Assembly: GCF_000208865.1 (NCBI RefSeq)
Contig: NC_018393.1
Span: forward strand, 496,001-560,000
Origin: Neospora caninum Liverpool
Lineage: Eukaryota; Apicomplexa; Conoidasida; Eucoccidiorida; Sarcocystidae
Direction: 5' to 3'
DNA: 64,000 nt
A model generated the notes under the pieces. That model saw only the letters and a program-made list of their open reading frames with translations. It searched no databases and had not been told where the DNA came from. The position numbers and the translations under genes were made by a program. Positions 27,401 to 38,921 of this stretch are shown piece by piece (position 1 is the stretch's first letter; every line of letters begins with the position of its first letter).

Positions 27401-30400
27401 GTGCGTCTCTCCTGCCGGGTTCGTCTTTTGAAACGCGTGCTTCTCCGGGTTGTCTTTCGTCTGCGGCCACGCCGTTCTCTGCGCATGCGCTGTCGCTGCT
27501 GGGCTGGCGTGTCCAGGAGGCAAAGCTGCACATCATTAACGAGGCGAGCCAGACGGCGCTAGAGTCTGCAGCCTCTCCCAGGTCTGCCTCATCGATGTGT
27601 CACAGTCACCAGAGACAGAACGAGGTGATGAAACTCCTCAGTTCCATTCCTTCGCCCTCCTCGCTGCTTCCCCCCCGCTTGTTTAGTCCTTCGCGGAGCC
27701 GCCTGTCTTCTCGCGGGTCTCTTCCGAACGGTATCGAAGAGAGTGAAGAGAGTGAAGAGAGTGAAGAGCGCGGACGAGGCCGGGGAGCGTCTCATCGTCG
27801 CCTCTCCGGCTCGGCTTGCACGTCCGCTTCTCCAGCTCACGCTTCGCGCTTTCTCCCTCTGCACCCGGCTCTGCGTCACTGTCGAGCGGAAGAAGAGAGA
27901 CAGCTTTCTTTGTCGCTCGACCGCCAGGACGCGGGCGTGTTCCAAACGCGCTCGCCCCTCGTCGTCAGGGCCTCCGAAGTCGCCTCGATCTTGCCCGCGT
28001 GTGGTCTCGTGTGTGTGGCGCGCCTGAGCGACGTCGAGGGCAGTTGCACGTCCTCTCCTTTGCCCGAAGAGACGCACGTGGAGCTCCACGTCAACTCCGG
28101 AGAAGAGGCGAGGGAAACGCAAGACAGGGCCTCAGACGAAACCCCAAACGGCAGAGACCGACGTGAAGGAGAGACGAAAACAGTCCGGATGCTGGGCGTC
28201 TACGCACGAATCGGGTTCTGTCGTCTGACGTTGGCTCCTGACAGTCTGAGGTGCCTTCTCATTATCCCCGTGGACCTTCTGCTTCTTCACAACGCCTTCA
28301 GACACATGAAGGAAGAAATGCACAATCTGATGAACCTACTCTGTACGCTTCCCACTCAGGCTGCCTCTCTCGTGTCGACGTCGTCTGCCTCGCGTTTCTC
28401 TGCTTCCTCTTTGTTGCCTTCTTTGTCTTCTTCTTCTTCGTGGAGGTCTCCCGACTCTTCGCATTGGGTGGGGGAAAGCTACCGTGTGTTGACTGCGTTG
28501 TTGTCCCAAGGTGCGAGGGCCTCTTCGGGGTTTGACTTGTCGGCAGCGTCTTACGCCTTTCCGCTGCTTCTGCTTTTGCTTCGGTCACGAGGGATGCTGA
28601 GGCGTGAAAATCTCAAGGCGAAGCGGATCTCGACTTGGCTGGGGGAGGACGCGACCAGCGGCCGGAGGCAAGGCGGCACAGAGAGGGACGAAAGCGCGGA
28701 TGCCACGCGCGTGGTTGAAAGTCGCGCCTCTTGGGAAAACGAAGGGGCGAACGAGAGAGACGGAGACTGGCCGTCCTCGTTGGGGTATGCGATTCACGCC
28801 CGGCGTACAAACGACGGTGACAGGAAAGATGCAATTTCGGATGCAATTCCACGGATTCCTGCGAGTTGCCCGCTCTCCGCGCCTTCTGGTGCGCTTGCTT
28901 CGAGGTCGGGTTTGGCCTCTTCTGCTCCAGGCCTCGAGACGAGAAAACGCTTTGAAAGCGAAGAGGCGGGGATAGGGCTGCCTTGCGTAGAGGACTTCTG
29001 GGCGAGACGCATACCTTCTCTTTCCTTGAGAGGCCACGAGGGGCGAAGCTTTCCCGAGTGCGGCGGTCTGCTGGCAGATATTCAGATGGACGCCTTTTCA
29101 GCTGTCCCCGCTGCTTCACCGTCGCCTTTCATCCTTCCTCCTTCTTCGAGCCTTGCGTGGCCGGCGGATCCCACGGTTCCTCAGAACCGTTTTCGCGAAG
29201 ACAGTGTGTGCGATTCGGTTTCGTCTGGGGCATTCAAGGCACGAGGTGCGTCTTCCTCCTTCGACGGGGAGATGTTCACGGCGGATCCGAGACCAAGGCA
29301 GACTGCCGACGATTTCCACCTGGTCGAATCTCTTCCTTCGTCCTCTTCGCGTTTGGCCTCTTTTTCGTCTTCGTCTGTTCATGTTCCTGCATATCCGGCT
29401 GCCGCGCTTCCAGCCTTCCGACTGGAAGAGAAGGAAGGAGAGTGGAGGGACACGTCGAGCGGACGAGAGACAGACGCAGGCGCGTGTGGCCAGCGAGCAG
29501 CCTTAAATAGAAACGCGGAGCGAGGCGGAATCCTCGAAGACTACATTGCCTGCCCGACGGCGCCGAGCGGGGAGGAAGAGAAGCCGGCGCCCGAGACAGC
29601 ACCTGGAATGCACGGAAGACCTGGAGATGGGAAAGGAGGGGCAAGGCGCGAGGGCGCGAGACAGACCTCGACCGGGCTGGACACAAAGGGTTTGAGCGGA
29701 CGCGCGAAGAAAGAGAGAGAAGACCGAGGGGAAGCCCTAGAGACACAACGAGAGAGAGGCAAACCGTCATTTTTTGTCTCTTTAGAGCGCACCGCTCAGC
29801 GACTCGACGAAGACCACCTGCCGTTTCCCATGACAGCCGAAATGCGGGAATCGGAGGAAAAGGAAGAAGCCGCGCGCGACGAGTTGTATGCCACCTTCTT
29901 CGGACCCGCCCTCGCGGATTCGGAAACGCCTCCAAAGGCGTTACCCTCCTCAGAGGCCCCGACGTCGCCAGCCGATCACCCTCGCGAGGGGATGGCGCTC
30001 TGGAGGGACAGTCGGCACTCGCAAGGCTTCACGTTCGCTCCCCACTTCGCGCTTGGTTCTTCTCGCCACTCTTCTTCGCCCTATGCTGTTTCTGCAGGGC
30101 CGGAAACGAGTCCTCTTCTGGGAGGATCGTCTCTTTCCGCTGCGTCGTCGGCAGCCGCTGTTTGCGGTGGACAGCCAGCAGGCACGCAACTTCACGCAGC
30201 GGAGAAGGAAGACCGGACTTTGGTCTCTCTCCCGGGTTCCCCTGAGGCGCCACCGGCGCGGGCGTGTCCCTCCGCGGGTTTGTCGCGGTTCGCCTCTTCG
30301 CTCTTCGCCGCCGTCCCCGACAGTTTGGCCTGTCGCCATCCTGGCAGGCCTTGGGCGGCTTTGCTGGACGGGGGGCGCGACTCAGGGCCTCGCCAACAGG

Positions 30401-33400
30401 GAGGCAGAGGCACGCCTGCGAGCGCAGGAGACTGGAGAAGCGAGCAAGACGCAGCGGAGGACGGATGGCGATGCGGCGTTCATCTCCACCTCGGAAGAAT
30501 GGAAATCAACGTGTCTCGAGGGGCCGACTTCGCCGTCGTCTCTTTGCGTGGCCACGAGGGCTCTGGGCACTCCGCCTCTTCCGCCTCGCGCACGCGCCCC
30601 GAGACCCCCAAGGCGAGAGACGCGCGGACCTGCGGAGAGCAAGAAAGGGTGCGAGGCAGAAATGGTCGGAAGCGGCGCAGTCGAAGCGGGGGGGACGCGG
30701 CCTCGAAACCGAGCGGCGGTCGCAGCCTCGGCGACGCGGAACCTCTGGCGGGAAGGAACCGTGCAACGGGGGAGATCCCTTTCGAGGCGTGCGCAGACGA
30801 CCGCGGAGAACAGCCGAGTCGACCGGGAAGGTGGAAGGAAGAAGTCGCAGAGATCGTGCTCGAGGCTGCAGACTTCGTGTTTGGCGGGCGCGCGGGTAAC
30901 CGCGAGAACACACCCGCGAGCAGGACGCGCCGCGAAAAGGCACAGGCCACGCATGGGCCAGTGACGCAGAGACAGATGGTGCAAGTCGCGCCGGACGGCG
31001 AAGGGCGAGACGACCACGCCGTCGAGACCGGACAGGCCAAGGTGACGCCCGGCGCGTCCTCGTGGGGGATGTCGTCCTTCGCGTCTTCTGCGTCATTTGC
31101 CTCGTCGCGTTCGCCGTCCGGTGTCTCCCTCCCTTCGGGGCTGGAGTCGCCTCCGCCCCGCGGAAGAAGAGGGCATTTCACTGGCAAGGGGTTCGCGTCG
31201 TCGGCGGCAGGGGCGTGTCGGCGTCGCGTGGCGCTGCGCATCCACAACTTCGCCGTGAGGGATCTGGTCCGCGGCTCTCTCTTCTCGCACTTTGTGCGCT
31301 ACTACGATGACCAGAAGCGACCGCGTCTCGCCTCTGTTCCCATGCTTGCGCTTTCGATTGAGGAGTATTGCCTCTCGATCCAGCCTCCTGGAGCGACTGG
31401 GGCCTGCCTGCGCGGCGACGCGCCTCGGGGGTCAGAGCGGCCCGCGCGGGAGAGACAGCGAGCGAGCCTTAACGAGGAGAGAGAATGCGGAGAGAAGAGC
31501 CGAGAAAGAGAACGAAAGCCGCTGGAGCGCGAGAAGGACAAGGAAGCTGAACGGCGGAGCGGTGATAGACAGCCGCGCAGCTCGGCGCCGGTGGTGAGAC
31601 AGGCGACGCCCCGCCGCGACGGAAGACGCGAGATGCAGAAGTGGGGAGAGGACGCAGACACACGCAACGAAAATGCCGAAAACGAGCACGAGATGTGTGT
31701 CCAACAGCGGGAAGGCCTGCATAGGCTCGAGGAGGCGCTCGCGAGACCACTAAGGACCCGGGAGGAGCGAGAGAGCACGGTCGAAACACCACGGAACTCG
31801 GGTCGTGGAGCGAGACACGATGGTGCCGGGGAAGGGACATGTGTGATCGACCCAGGACGGGCGGCCTTGGCCCCCACACGTGCGCAGCGTGAGCCGGAAC
31901 TGAGACGCAGTCGCACGTGCTCTCCGCTCGAATACACAGTTGAAATTCGGCTGCTCCCGCTATCCCTGACCATCCAGCAAGAGTCGCTCGACGCATTCGA
32001 AGATGTGAATCGGCAGCTGCGGATGGCGGGCTTCGTTGAGTGCTCACAACCGCTGTTTAGCAGCAGTGAAGAGGACGGCGCAGGGTCGGGTTCAGACCCA
32101 GACGAAGGCGACTCAGATGACGATAGAGGCCACGGGGACGGACCTTTCCTGTGGGGGAAGGAAGACGGCCATCTGACCAGTGGAGGGCGAAGAGGTGCGA
32201 ATCGCAGCAGTGAGGAAGGCTCGTCGAGTCTGTCGCCGTCTTCAGCTCCTGCTGTTGGGTCGCTGCGTCGCACACGAAGAAGGGAACAGGACAGTCCAGT
32301 TTTTTGCGACATTTTCGGAGATCGTGGCTTCAGGAGGAACGCGCCAGCCTCCCCGTGTAAAGTGGCCGCCATGGTCACCTCCGCTCCGAGACTAGCTAGC
32401 TGCAGGCGACAGGAGAACCTGCGACACGGCGCCCGGTTTGCCGAGAAGGAATCTGCGCCATTCGCGGTTTCCGCGCATGCTGACGCGCCTTCGTCCAGAG
32501 CACATATGACAGAGTGTACATACACCGAGAGCTGCGGCTTCCCGACTCCGGACAAAAACGGCTTGAGTGCGCTTGCTGACGGTTGGCGGTTTCCGCCTGT
32601 TCCAGCATTTCTTTCCTCGTCTCTGGACCCTTTCCAGAACAACGCGGACGAGTCGCCTTTCGCCTCGTCGCTTGACCGTTCTCATCCCTCCGCTCTCTCG
32701 TTCGCAGCGTCGCCGTATTACCCGGCTTCCCCGTCGGTCCCTGCGCATCCTTACGAAGATCTCCTGCCTTCTCCGTCTGCCGAATCGGCTGGCCTGCAGC
32801 ACGCCTTCACAGTCTCTCTGGAAGGGAAGTTCACCGAGTTCCTTTCCCAAAAAACAGAGACGCACGGACACAGAGCGCCCGACCGTTCGTGTGTCTCTTC
32901 CTCGTCGTCCGCGGTTTCCGCTGGGGCTTCTCCGGCTCGCGGAAGAAAGACAAGCGGCGTAGCGTGGCGCGAGGAAGAGGCGCCAGACGGAAACCGATTG
33001 GCGGGGAGGAGACAGAGAGAGAGAGGAGACAGAATGGGAGGCACTGCAGAGGAAGGAAGGAATTGCTTCGAAGACGAGGAAGACTTTGAGTCGGTTTCGT
33101 TCGGAGAGAGCCCGTTCTTCATTCGCTCTTTTGACATGCCCCCGCTGCTGCTGCGAATCGACTACGTTCCCAAACGCCTTGATCCCACGGGAGTGTGCAA
33201 CGGACAACTCAACGAGGTCGTCAATTTCCTTGTCTCCTTTTGCCGGTGAGAAAAGCTCGGGAATGGAATCACTGACCTCCCGAAAGCCTAGTCAGACGTC
33301 CTCGCTCAAGAAATCTCTCGACTGGGGAAACCGGGAGCTCTCTATACATACATAGGTATATATATATATATATATATACATATATATATTTATAACTGTG

Positions 33401-33816
33401 ATTCCATACACGGATCTCCAAATGGGACAGCAACGCAAGTACGGCCATTGTTTTTGGCATGGACTTGTCACAGGCTGGCATGGCTTCGTTTTGCCCCGAG
33501 GCACAATTTTGTGGTTTCGTGGGCGCATTTTTGTTGTTCTCGTTTCCGTCTCTAGAGTGGAAGGCATGGAAGTTACTTTGGCACGCAAGGCATTTCGCAG
33601 CGTTACGAGCGGCGAGGTGCTCCTGGAGCAGCTGTTGGCGTCTTGGGCGGATGATTTCAATCGGTGAGAAAGCGTCCCAGAGTCCCTTCACACTGATGAG
33701 GCGTTCGGATCGGGGATATCTCCTGGGGCCGATGTGTCTCTCGGAGCGAACATCAGTCTTTTTACAGACACACAAATAAATAAATGTACAGACGCATCTC
33801 TCTTCTCTGCCTCTGT

Positions 33817-33856
<40 letters not shown>

Positions 33857-34525
33857 ATCTCTGGGCATGCGTGTTTCTCTGTATTGGCGTCTGTATCCCC
33901 CGTGAGATTCAGTTACCTACAACTGTACGGAGCGTAACAGACCTCCAGGCAAAGTTCTTGATCTTCTGTTCTAATTCCCGGTTGTAAACACAGTCAACAA
34001 GTGGGGGAAGGAGCATTTGTATGTTACCCAGTGTCATCGGAGATAAACACTCTAGATTTAGCATTCACCTACAGCTACGGTGGGGCGCGTTTCTGTCTCC
34101 TTTCGCTTTCTGCCTTTCGAGTCTGACCTTCGCGAGTTGTGCCCTTGACGTTCTGCCTCTCTTCTTCGCTTTCCATTTTTTCAGCGCGTTGGTTCTGAAG
34201 TGCATGCGCGGAATCACGCCCTTCCGCCATGTCCTGCGCCTGGGGAGGCGCATGAAGGCTGTCGCCCAGAAGCTCTTGCGCCTCTCAGTTCACCACTGGC
34301 GAACAAAGGATCTGACGTCCAAGACCTTTTTCTATGCAAACTATGCGCAGTACAGACAATTTATTCGAAACAGCCTCCTGAGCGCAGGCGGCCAAGAATT
34401 TCCTCATTTCTCTTGGGTGGCTTTGAAGCAGGCAGCAGCGATCATCGTCGCCGCAAGTGTGGAGGGAATGTAAGTGCAAACCCACACCCACCGGGGCATA
34501 TTACATATATGTATATATTTATAAA

Positions 34526-34556
<31 letters not shown>

Positions 34557-35490
34557 GCTAATGTATATATACACATCAATTCTTGCGTAGATACGTTTGT
34601 CCGCGCACAGCCAGGCGTGTGTGTGGTGTGTTAGTATGTGTGGATGCGTGCAGGTGCGCATGCTTGCGTGTGGCGAGTTAAGAATTTCCTGTTTCGGTGG
34701 TGCGAGGCTTTTTCGCAGAACCTGGTCCGAGAGAGTCATGCGGAGCGCCCATTGCCTTCTGCAAATCCTCGATCGGCGGTGCACGCCCGGCTTGTGCCCA
34801 GCCTACCCTTCGTCGACGCTTCGATTCGCGCCTCGACGCGAAGACACAGACACAGAAGACGACGGCTTGGCCTCGCGAGTCCTCGCGTTTCCGGAGACTT
34901 GTGAACGCGGGCGGGGGCGCGATCTCCACCAAAGAGACCTCCAGGAATCCGGAAGACGCGTCGCGCACAGACAGAGCGACGCTTCAGGCTCCACGTCGAT
35001 TCGCTTGACCGCGCGCGATCCGAGTCGGGCGACAAGTAAGGCCTTTCTCGCGCCTTCCTCACACCACGTGTCTTTTCGTGTCTAAACGGATTCGAATCCA
35101 ACACTATGTATAAAGACCCCTGTGCTTACATATTTATATATTTGTTTCCGCGGTATGCGCTGTTGCTGCAGCTATCGCATACACACCATAAATGTACTGG
35201 TAGCTGGTAGGAGATGTAGATTCGCTCAACCATGTAAAGGGGGGATACACAGCCACGACTAGCTTACGGAAATCTCTCGTTTTCCCTTCATTCGCATATA
35301 CCTATATATACTTATATATATATATACATACATGCAGGCAGGAAAGCCACCATGTGGGCTTTTTGGCGCAGTTGGCTTGCACGTCGTGCGGCGTCTTCTG
35401 CGCCAGAGAACTCGTGCGTGGGATTTGTTGAAATCAGATGTCAACATCCCTGTGCTCTCGCGCTCCCCCTTTGAGTTTCCATATAAAACG

Positions 35491-35537
<47 letters not shown>

Positions 35538-36991
35538 GATCATGCATTGGGAGGCGCGAGTCCAGAGTTCTTTGCACCGCTGCTGCTTCTGTGTTTGTTT
35601 CCGTGTGCTTGCGGGCGAGTTCAATGGTTCGTTTCTGAGGACGTTGCTTTGAATTTGCAGATCTGGATGAAGCGAGTGGCATGGGAAGCTCGGCGACTGG
35701 CCTCGAGGGCGAGCGGGGCAACGACTGGGCTGTCGTCAGGTTGGGAGCCGACGGAAGCTACGAGGTAAGCCAAAGGTTCTTTTCTGTTCTTTGCATTCGC
35801 GCCGCGTTCCGCCGGGTTTCCACAACCCGCTGACGCGCAGCTGAAGACCAAAGGCTGGTGCGAAAATGGTGGTGGCCTTCCATTCTCGCTCCTGGATTTC
35901 GCCTCTAGACTGGAAAAGCTGGCAGTTCGGAGGTTCTCAGCAAACGTTCCTGTGAGACGTGGGTGTGGAGTGGGAATGTCGAAAGTAACCGACCATACAA
36001 ACGCTCGCGGAAGCACGTGTGAGTTTTGTTGCATGGCAGAGCAGTCTGCGGGGCATTGTCTAGTGGTTTCCGTTGCACAGGACATGGCGCGTTTCTTCGC
36101 ACGCATCTTCGTGTTCCGTTTCCCGTTGGTATCCGCCTGTCCTCGCGATTTGTGTTGCCTTCCCCTCGTTGTCCGCGTGTGCTTCAGCCGCACACAATTG
36201 TGCACGGTCTTTCGGATGGCTTCTGCTGCGTGCGCCGAGGGATCGTTTCTGCGCGCCACGTCGCCGAGCGCCTGTGGTCGCCTCCGTCCTCGGTTCTGTC
36301 TTCTCTCGCGCACGGAGGGCTGCAAGATCCAGAGCGACGGCGAGAGGAGCAGCGAGAAGGCCGAGGCCTCGTGCCGGCAGTCGTCGTCGGCACAGAGTGC
36401 ATTCAAGTGCTGGCCAGGCTTCTCCCCATTTTCATCCTGAGACCCATGCTGGGTTTCACAGAAGGCGTTACAAGGACACTGCAAGTGAGTAGTCGGCTCC
36501 TGTGCGCGGGGCGTGCATGCTCGAGCCACCGGCCGAAAAGGTGTTCCGGACACCCTAAGCCCGTCCTTCTGTGCACTGCCCTATTTGTCGCAAGCTCCTG
36601 CGTTCCTCAAGGAGAGCGTCCCCAGCCGTTTGCCAGAGTTAAAGTAGCGCGTTACCGCTGCGCCTGGCTTCGCCGCGCGCTTCGCCGGTCGGTGCAACGA
36701 CCGAAACGGTGCGACTGACTACTTTGAAGGCCTGAAACCCAATCTTTATACACGCGTGCCTGGTTGCGGTGGAGATACTGAACGGGGGGGCGGGGACAGC
36801 ACGGTTTCGCACTGGCGTTTGCCCGAGTCTCTTTGATTTACCTCTCAAGCTCGTTTTGTGTGGGCTTTCAGGGCACACGCAACCAGTTGGTTCCTCGCCT
36901 GCGAGAGGAGCGCGTGGCGAAGCTTCGCGAGCCGTCTTACAGAGTCCAGCGGTTCACGGAAGACGAAGAGGAAGGCCCGACGCCTCTTTAA
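9401..36991 (+). CDS. ATG2: ATG2-type bridge-like lipid-transfer protein (autophagy), giant form, nine exons
   Basis: ATG2 proteins form a long hydrophobic groove that moves phospholipids from the ER to growing autophagosomal membrane, working with ATG9 and ATG18/WIPI. Exons: 9401-19289, 19847-20631, 21163-33245, 33556-33663, 34185-34469, 34719-35035, 35661-35764, 36188-36484 and 36872-36991. All eight junctions keep phase, giving 7,996 codons including the stop. Landmarks in order: chorein N-terminus (residues about 178-277); many beta-rich RBG-like stretches between disordered inserts; CAD-like region (31.2-32.0 kb); the FDMPPLLLRIDYVPKRLD segment (33.13-33.19 kb); and a C-terminus with GVTRTLQ|GTRNQLVP across the last splice, like the family's ending GxRNxxxP. 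It is about four times longer than the human protein (about 1,940), the excess being Ser/Arg/Glu/Gly-rich. VPS13 is less likely because the C-terminal half fits ATG2. Further introns inside the two giant exons cannot be excluded. The start follows an in-frame stop. Confidence 0.87.
9932..10231 (+). other. ATG2: chorein (VPS13/ATG2 N-terminal) domain of ATG2
   Basis: Residues about 178-277 carry the entry end of the lipid-transfer groove. An amphipathic helix (FIKEALVSSLRRIVVGPFLK) is followed by DLDEHQLHVALGKREVSVSHVQV, matching the family pattern in which a short helix is followed by xxLxVxLxxGxVxLxxVxL. Then comes VEIQ-like strand sequence with an IQWLVPWRLRLKGVHVAIE segment equivalent to the family's PW-containing strand. 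In other ATG2 proteins this domain starts within about the first ten residues. Here a disordered Ser/Pro/Arg-rich extension of about 177 residues precedes it. Confidence 0.88.
14051..14134 (+). repeat. ATG2: 21-bp tandem repeat, 4 copies, inside ATG2 exon 1
   Basis: Four head-to-tail copies of a 21-base unit encode SASLSPP four times, then a partial copy (SADP). The unit is a multiple of three, so copy-number change would not break the frame. It lies in a disordered insert and probably reflects replication slippage. Confidence 0.93.
19290..19846 (+). other. ATG2: ATG2 intron 1 with AT microsatellite
   Basis: Donor CCCAG|GTAAGA at 19290 and acceptor GCGCAG ending at 19846. The phase is 1 on both sides (CCA G|..|GA CGT). 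A TA/CATA-rich microsatellite at about 19492-19530 lies inside, and the reading frame that carries on into it ends in Tyr/Ile junk. That supports treating this stretch as intron rather than coding. Confidence 0.8.
27731..27770 (+). repeat. ATG2: short in-frame GAGAGTGAA-type repeat (Ser-Glu-Glu) in ATG2 exon 3
   Basis: Three or four tandem copies of a nine-base unit encode ESEESEESEE within an acidic disordered insert. The change is in frame and probably functionally tolerated. Confidence 0.85.
31216..32023 (+). other. ATG2: CAD-like conserved region of ATG2, split by a disordered insert
   Basis: The first half (31216-31386) reads VALRIHNFAVRDLVRGSLF..FVRYYDDQKRPRLASVPML. In other ATG2 proteins the equivalent is a strand with a xxEIRDR core, an FLY segment and an RPR/PRKAH...ML segment. 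The second half (about 31933-32023) reads EIRLLPLSLTIQQESLDAF, equivalent to the family's LRVSLLPLRLNIDQDALxF. Between them lie about 180 residues of Arg/Glu-rich low complexity that other ATG2 proteins lack. This region is the best single argument for ATG2 rather than VPS13. The comparison is from memory of family sequences. Confidence 0.8.
33355..33378. repeat. (TA)n microsatellite in ATG2 intron 3
   Basis: A TA run sits about 110 bases after the exon 3 donor (33246), inside the intron 33246-33555. Confidence 0.9.
33819..33854. repeat. (AT)n microsatellite in ATG2 intron 4
   Basis: A 36-base AT run lies between the donor at 33664 and the acceptor at 34184. Confidence 0.92.
33930..34041 (+). 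repeat. dispersed repeat, copy 1 (ATG2 intron 4)
   Basis: This stretch aligns by eye with 57705-57815. Shared blocks include CCTCCAG.CAAAG, GTTC.AATTCCC.GG, GTAAAC and GTCAAC, then AGTGG.GGAAGGAGCATT and AGTGTCATCGGAGAT. The copies differ by substitutions and small indels, so they are old. No coding frame is conserved. The GTTCxAATTCCC block resembles a tRNA T-loop/B-box, but I see no matching A-box or tRNA fold. A retroposed RNA or a nuclear copy of mitochondrial DNA are both possible. Confidence 0.8.
34529..34556. repeat. (AT)n microsatellite in ATG2 intron 5
   Basis: The AT run begins about 60 bases after the donor at 34470. The intron ends at 34718. Confidence 0.92.
35494..35537. repeat. 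(TC)n(TA)n compound microsatellite in ATG2 intron 6
   Basis: A CT run is followed by a TA run, inside the intron 35036-35660. It has the same layout as the tract at 3788-3827. Confidence 0.92.
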
Positions 36992-38921
36992 GTCCACCGG
37001 ACCGCCGACGGAAAAGGCCACACAGAACGAGGTACATCTAGCGAGAGGAGGGCGGGCGGGGATTGCCCCGACCCTCCTCCTGTCAGGACGAGCGACACCG
37101 ATGCAGGAAGAAGAAGGCGGATGAGCACGCCCCGCTCGCCCCTGAGTGAATCTACCCTAAGGCGAAAGCGAAATCAGGAAAGACAAGCACTTCCCAGACG
37201 CGGGAGTGTTTTCAGAGACATCAAAAGGCACGTTTCTCTGTGCTGACCAATTCATCGCATATCCGCTAAAGACGCTGACTCGTATTCCTGGTGAGTGTTT
37301 TTCTGTTCATTCAGAGAATCCAGGTAGCGGCTTCGTTCGAGATCCGCGATTCCCTGTCGCTCCCCGTGCCTGCCTTTGTGTTTTTGCAATTTGGAGCTCC
37401 GCGCCTGCGCGTGGTTCGAGCCCACCTCTCTGTGGCGCTTTGCTTGCCCTTCGCCGAGCCCCTCGGTCGGTCTCGATCCGTTTTCCGCCTCGTCCCTTTT
37501 ACTTTCCTCGGTCTACCTTTCCCTCTCGCCTCTTTCTCGCCTGACCCCGTTTTCCCCCGTGGCCTCTCACGCCCGAAACAGTCTTCACGGTGTGCAACGC
37601 GTCACAAAGGGTCTCTAGCGCCGAGCGAAACAGTGCCAAGTCGTTCATGCATGCACACGCGCGGTCGAACCGACAACTGCCGACGGCAGTCATGCTGAAA
37701 AGACTGCCCTACGCTGTAGCCGTCGGGGCCAACGGATACCTGACAGATGCACATATCGGGGCAGAGAGAAGATCCATTTGTGTGGCAGTAGGTACGCGTG
37801 CACCTGGATGGTTCTGGACTCGAAAAGAGCACGTGTAGCGGGACCTAGAGAGATAAAGGTCGATTTGCCAGAGATGCACCAGCCACGCATCGTCATCTTG
37901 CTTGTTTCACAGCGGATGCACGTGAGACAGCTGGGCAGAAGAACATGCTTCCCATTCGAATACATGCAACGACCTGTAGCGTTGGGAAAAATTCACGAAC
38001 CCTACTAGCGAAACGCTGCTTCCTTGTCGATTGGCATCCACCCCAACAGATCGTGCATGCCTCGTTCTTTCTCCCCCTGCCTCAAAGCCTTTGTGTCCAT
38101 CGAGCCTTCTGCTTTACTTTTGCCCCGAGGCTAAAACGGTAGTCCCCAGGCCGTAGCTGCTCTCCTGCAGGCAGGTGACGCTCGCGATGCGAACATCTCG
38201 ATTTCCTTGTGTTTGGATCTGCCTGCGTCTCTTGCGCATCCGCCACTCACGTCTCTCTCTGCGTCTTGAGTTAACAATCGGGGGCTTGGCGCCCTTGCTA
38301 AGCGATCGTGATTGTAAAACTTCCGTTGTTGTTCGTGATGTATCTGTCTACCTGTCTAGTGATGTTTATGTGCTAGTTTTGTCTCCGCATCTACCTATGA
38401 AACAGGCATTATATATATCGCCACTGGATAGGCCTAACGCTTCTTTCTCCTGACGTTAGCGTCTCTCCGGTTTCAGACTTCAGTTAAATTGCCGAACTGA
38501 GAAAGCGAACCTGACAAAACCTGTGCTGGTTCGCCGCAACGCGGATCGCCCACGGCGGCGTTTCGCTGGAAAAGCATGTGACAGGAAACAACGACTGAAA
38601 AACGAAAACGAAACGATAGCGAACGCAGCTGCTGAGTTTTCGGACAATCTATATACATACATCGCGATCTACGTGTCACCGTGCGACCTCTCGTCTATCA
38701 CCCGGTCCTCTGCAATGCTTCCCTTCCTATCCTGTTTTTCTCTCGCTCTCGTTTATTCCTTTTACAACCGATGCCCGCTCCATCCTGAGATTAAAGGCAC
38801 CTCATATGTATGGTGATTTCTTCGTGTTCGGCTCCGTTCCCCCTCTGGGAGTGTGTCCTCTATCTGACATAGAGAGGCGTCGCCGGTTGCTCGGGCTTGT
38901 TCTCTCGGTTGCTGTCACGCA
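36992..38921. other. spacer between the convergent 3' ends of ATG2 and the minus-strand membrane-protein gene
   Basis: No gene is supported. Open frames at 37.2-37.8 kb are pyrimidine-rich on the plus strand, give Ser/Arg/Pro/Cys-rich translations, lack splice logic and resemble no family. The interval should hold both 3' UTRs and polyadenylation sites. Confidence 0.6.

Larger units (their letters stand above)
33105..36991 (+). other. ATG2: ATG2 C-terminal conserved block over exons 3-9
   Basis: Across the splices the protein reads FIRSFDMPPLLLRIDYVPKR, then a segment ending NFLVSFCR|VEGMEVTLARKAF, then LLEQLLASWADDFNR|ALVLKC, then RGITPFRHVLRLGRRMKAV. Plant and animal ATG2 have the same order: an FxxxPVxIRVDYxPxRVD strand, a VxLxLxxVxAxGVxGW-type strand, a LGEWLEDI helix, and GLxPxRSLVxxGSG. 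The last two exons give GLSDGFCCVRRG and finally GFTEGVTRTLQ|GTRNQLVP, the terminal signature. The block sits in six short exons with four long introns, unlike the two giant exons before it. Confidence 0.85.

Noticed and set aside
9401..36991. VPS13 as the identity of the giant plus-strand gene
   Set aside because: The chorein domain is shared, but the CAD-like region, IDYVPKRLD segment and GTRNQLVP ending fit ATG2; no VPS13 VAB (WD40-like SHR-BD) or PH-like C-terminus is seen.
37206..37698. Overlapping plus-strand ORFs in the convergent spacer
   Set aside because: Pyrimidine-rich composition, no conserved sequence and no coherent exon joins.
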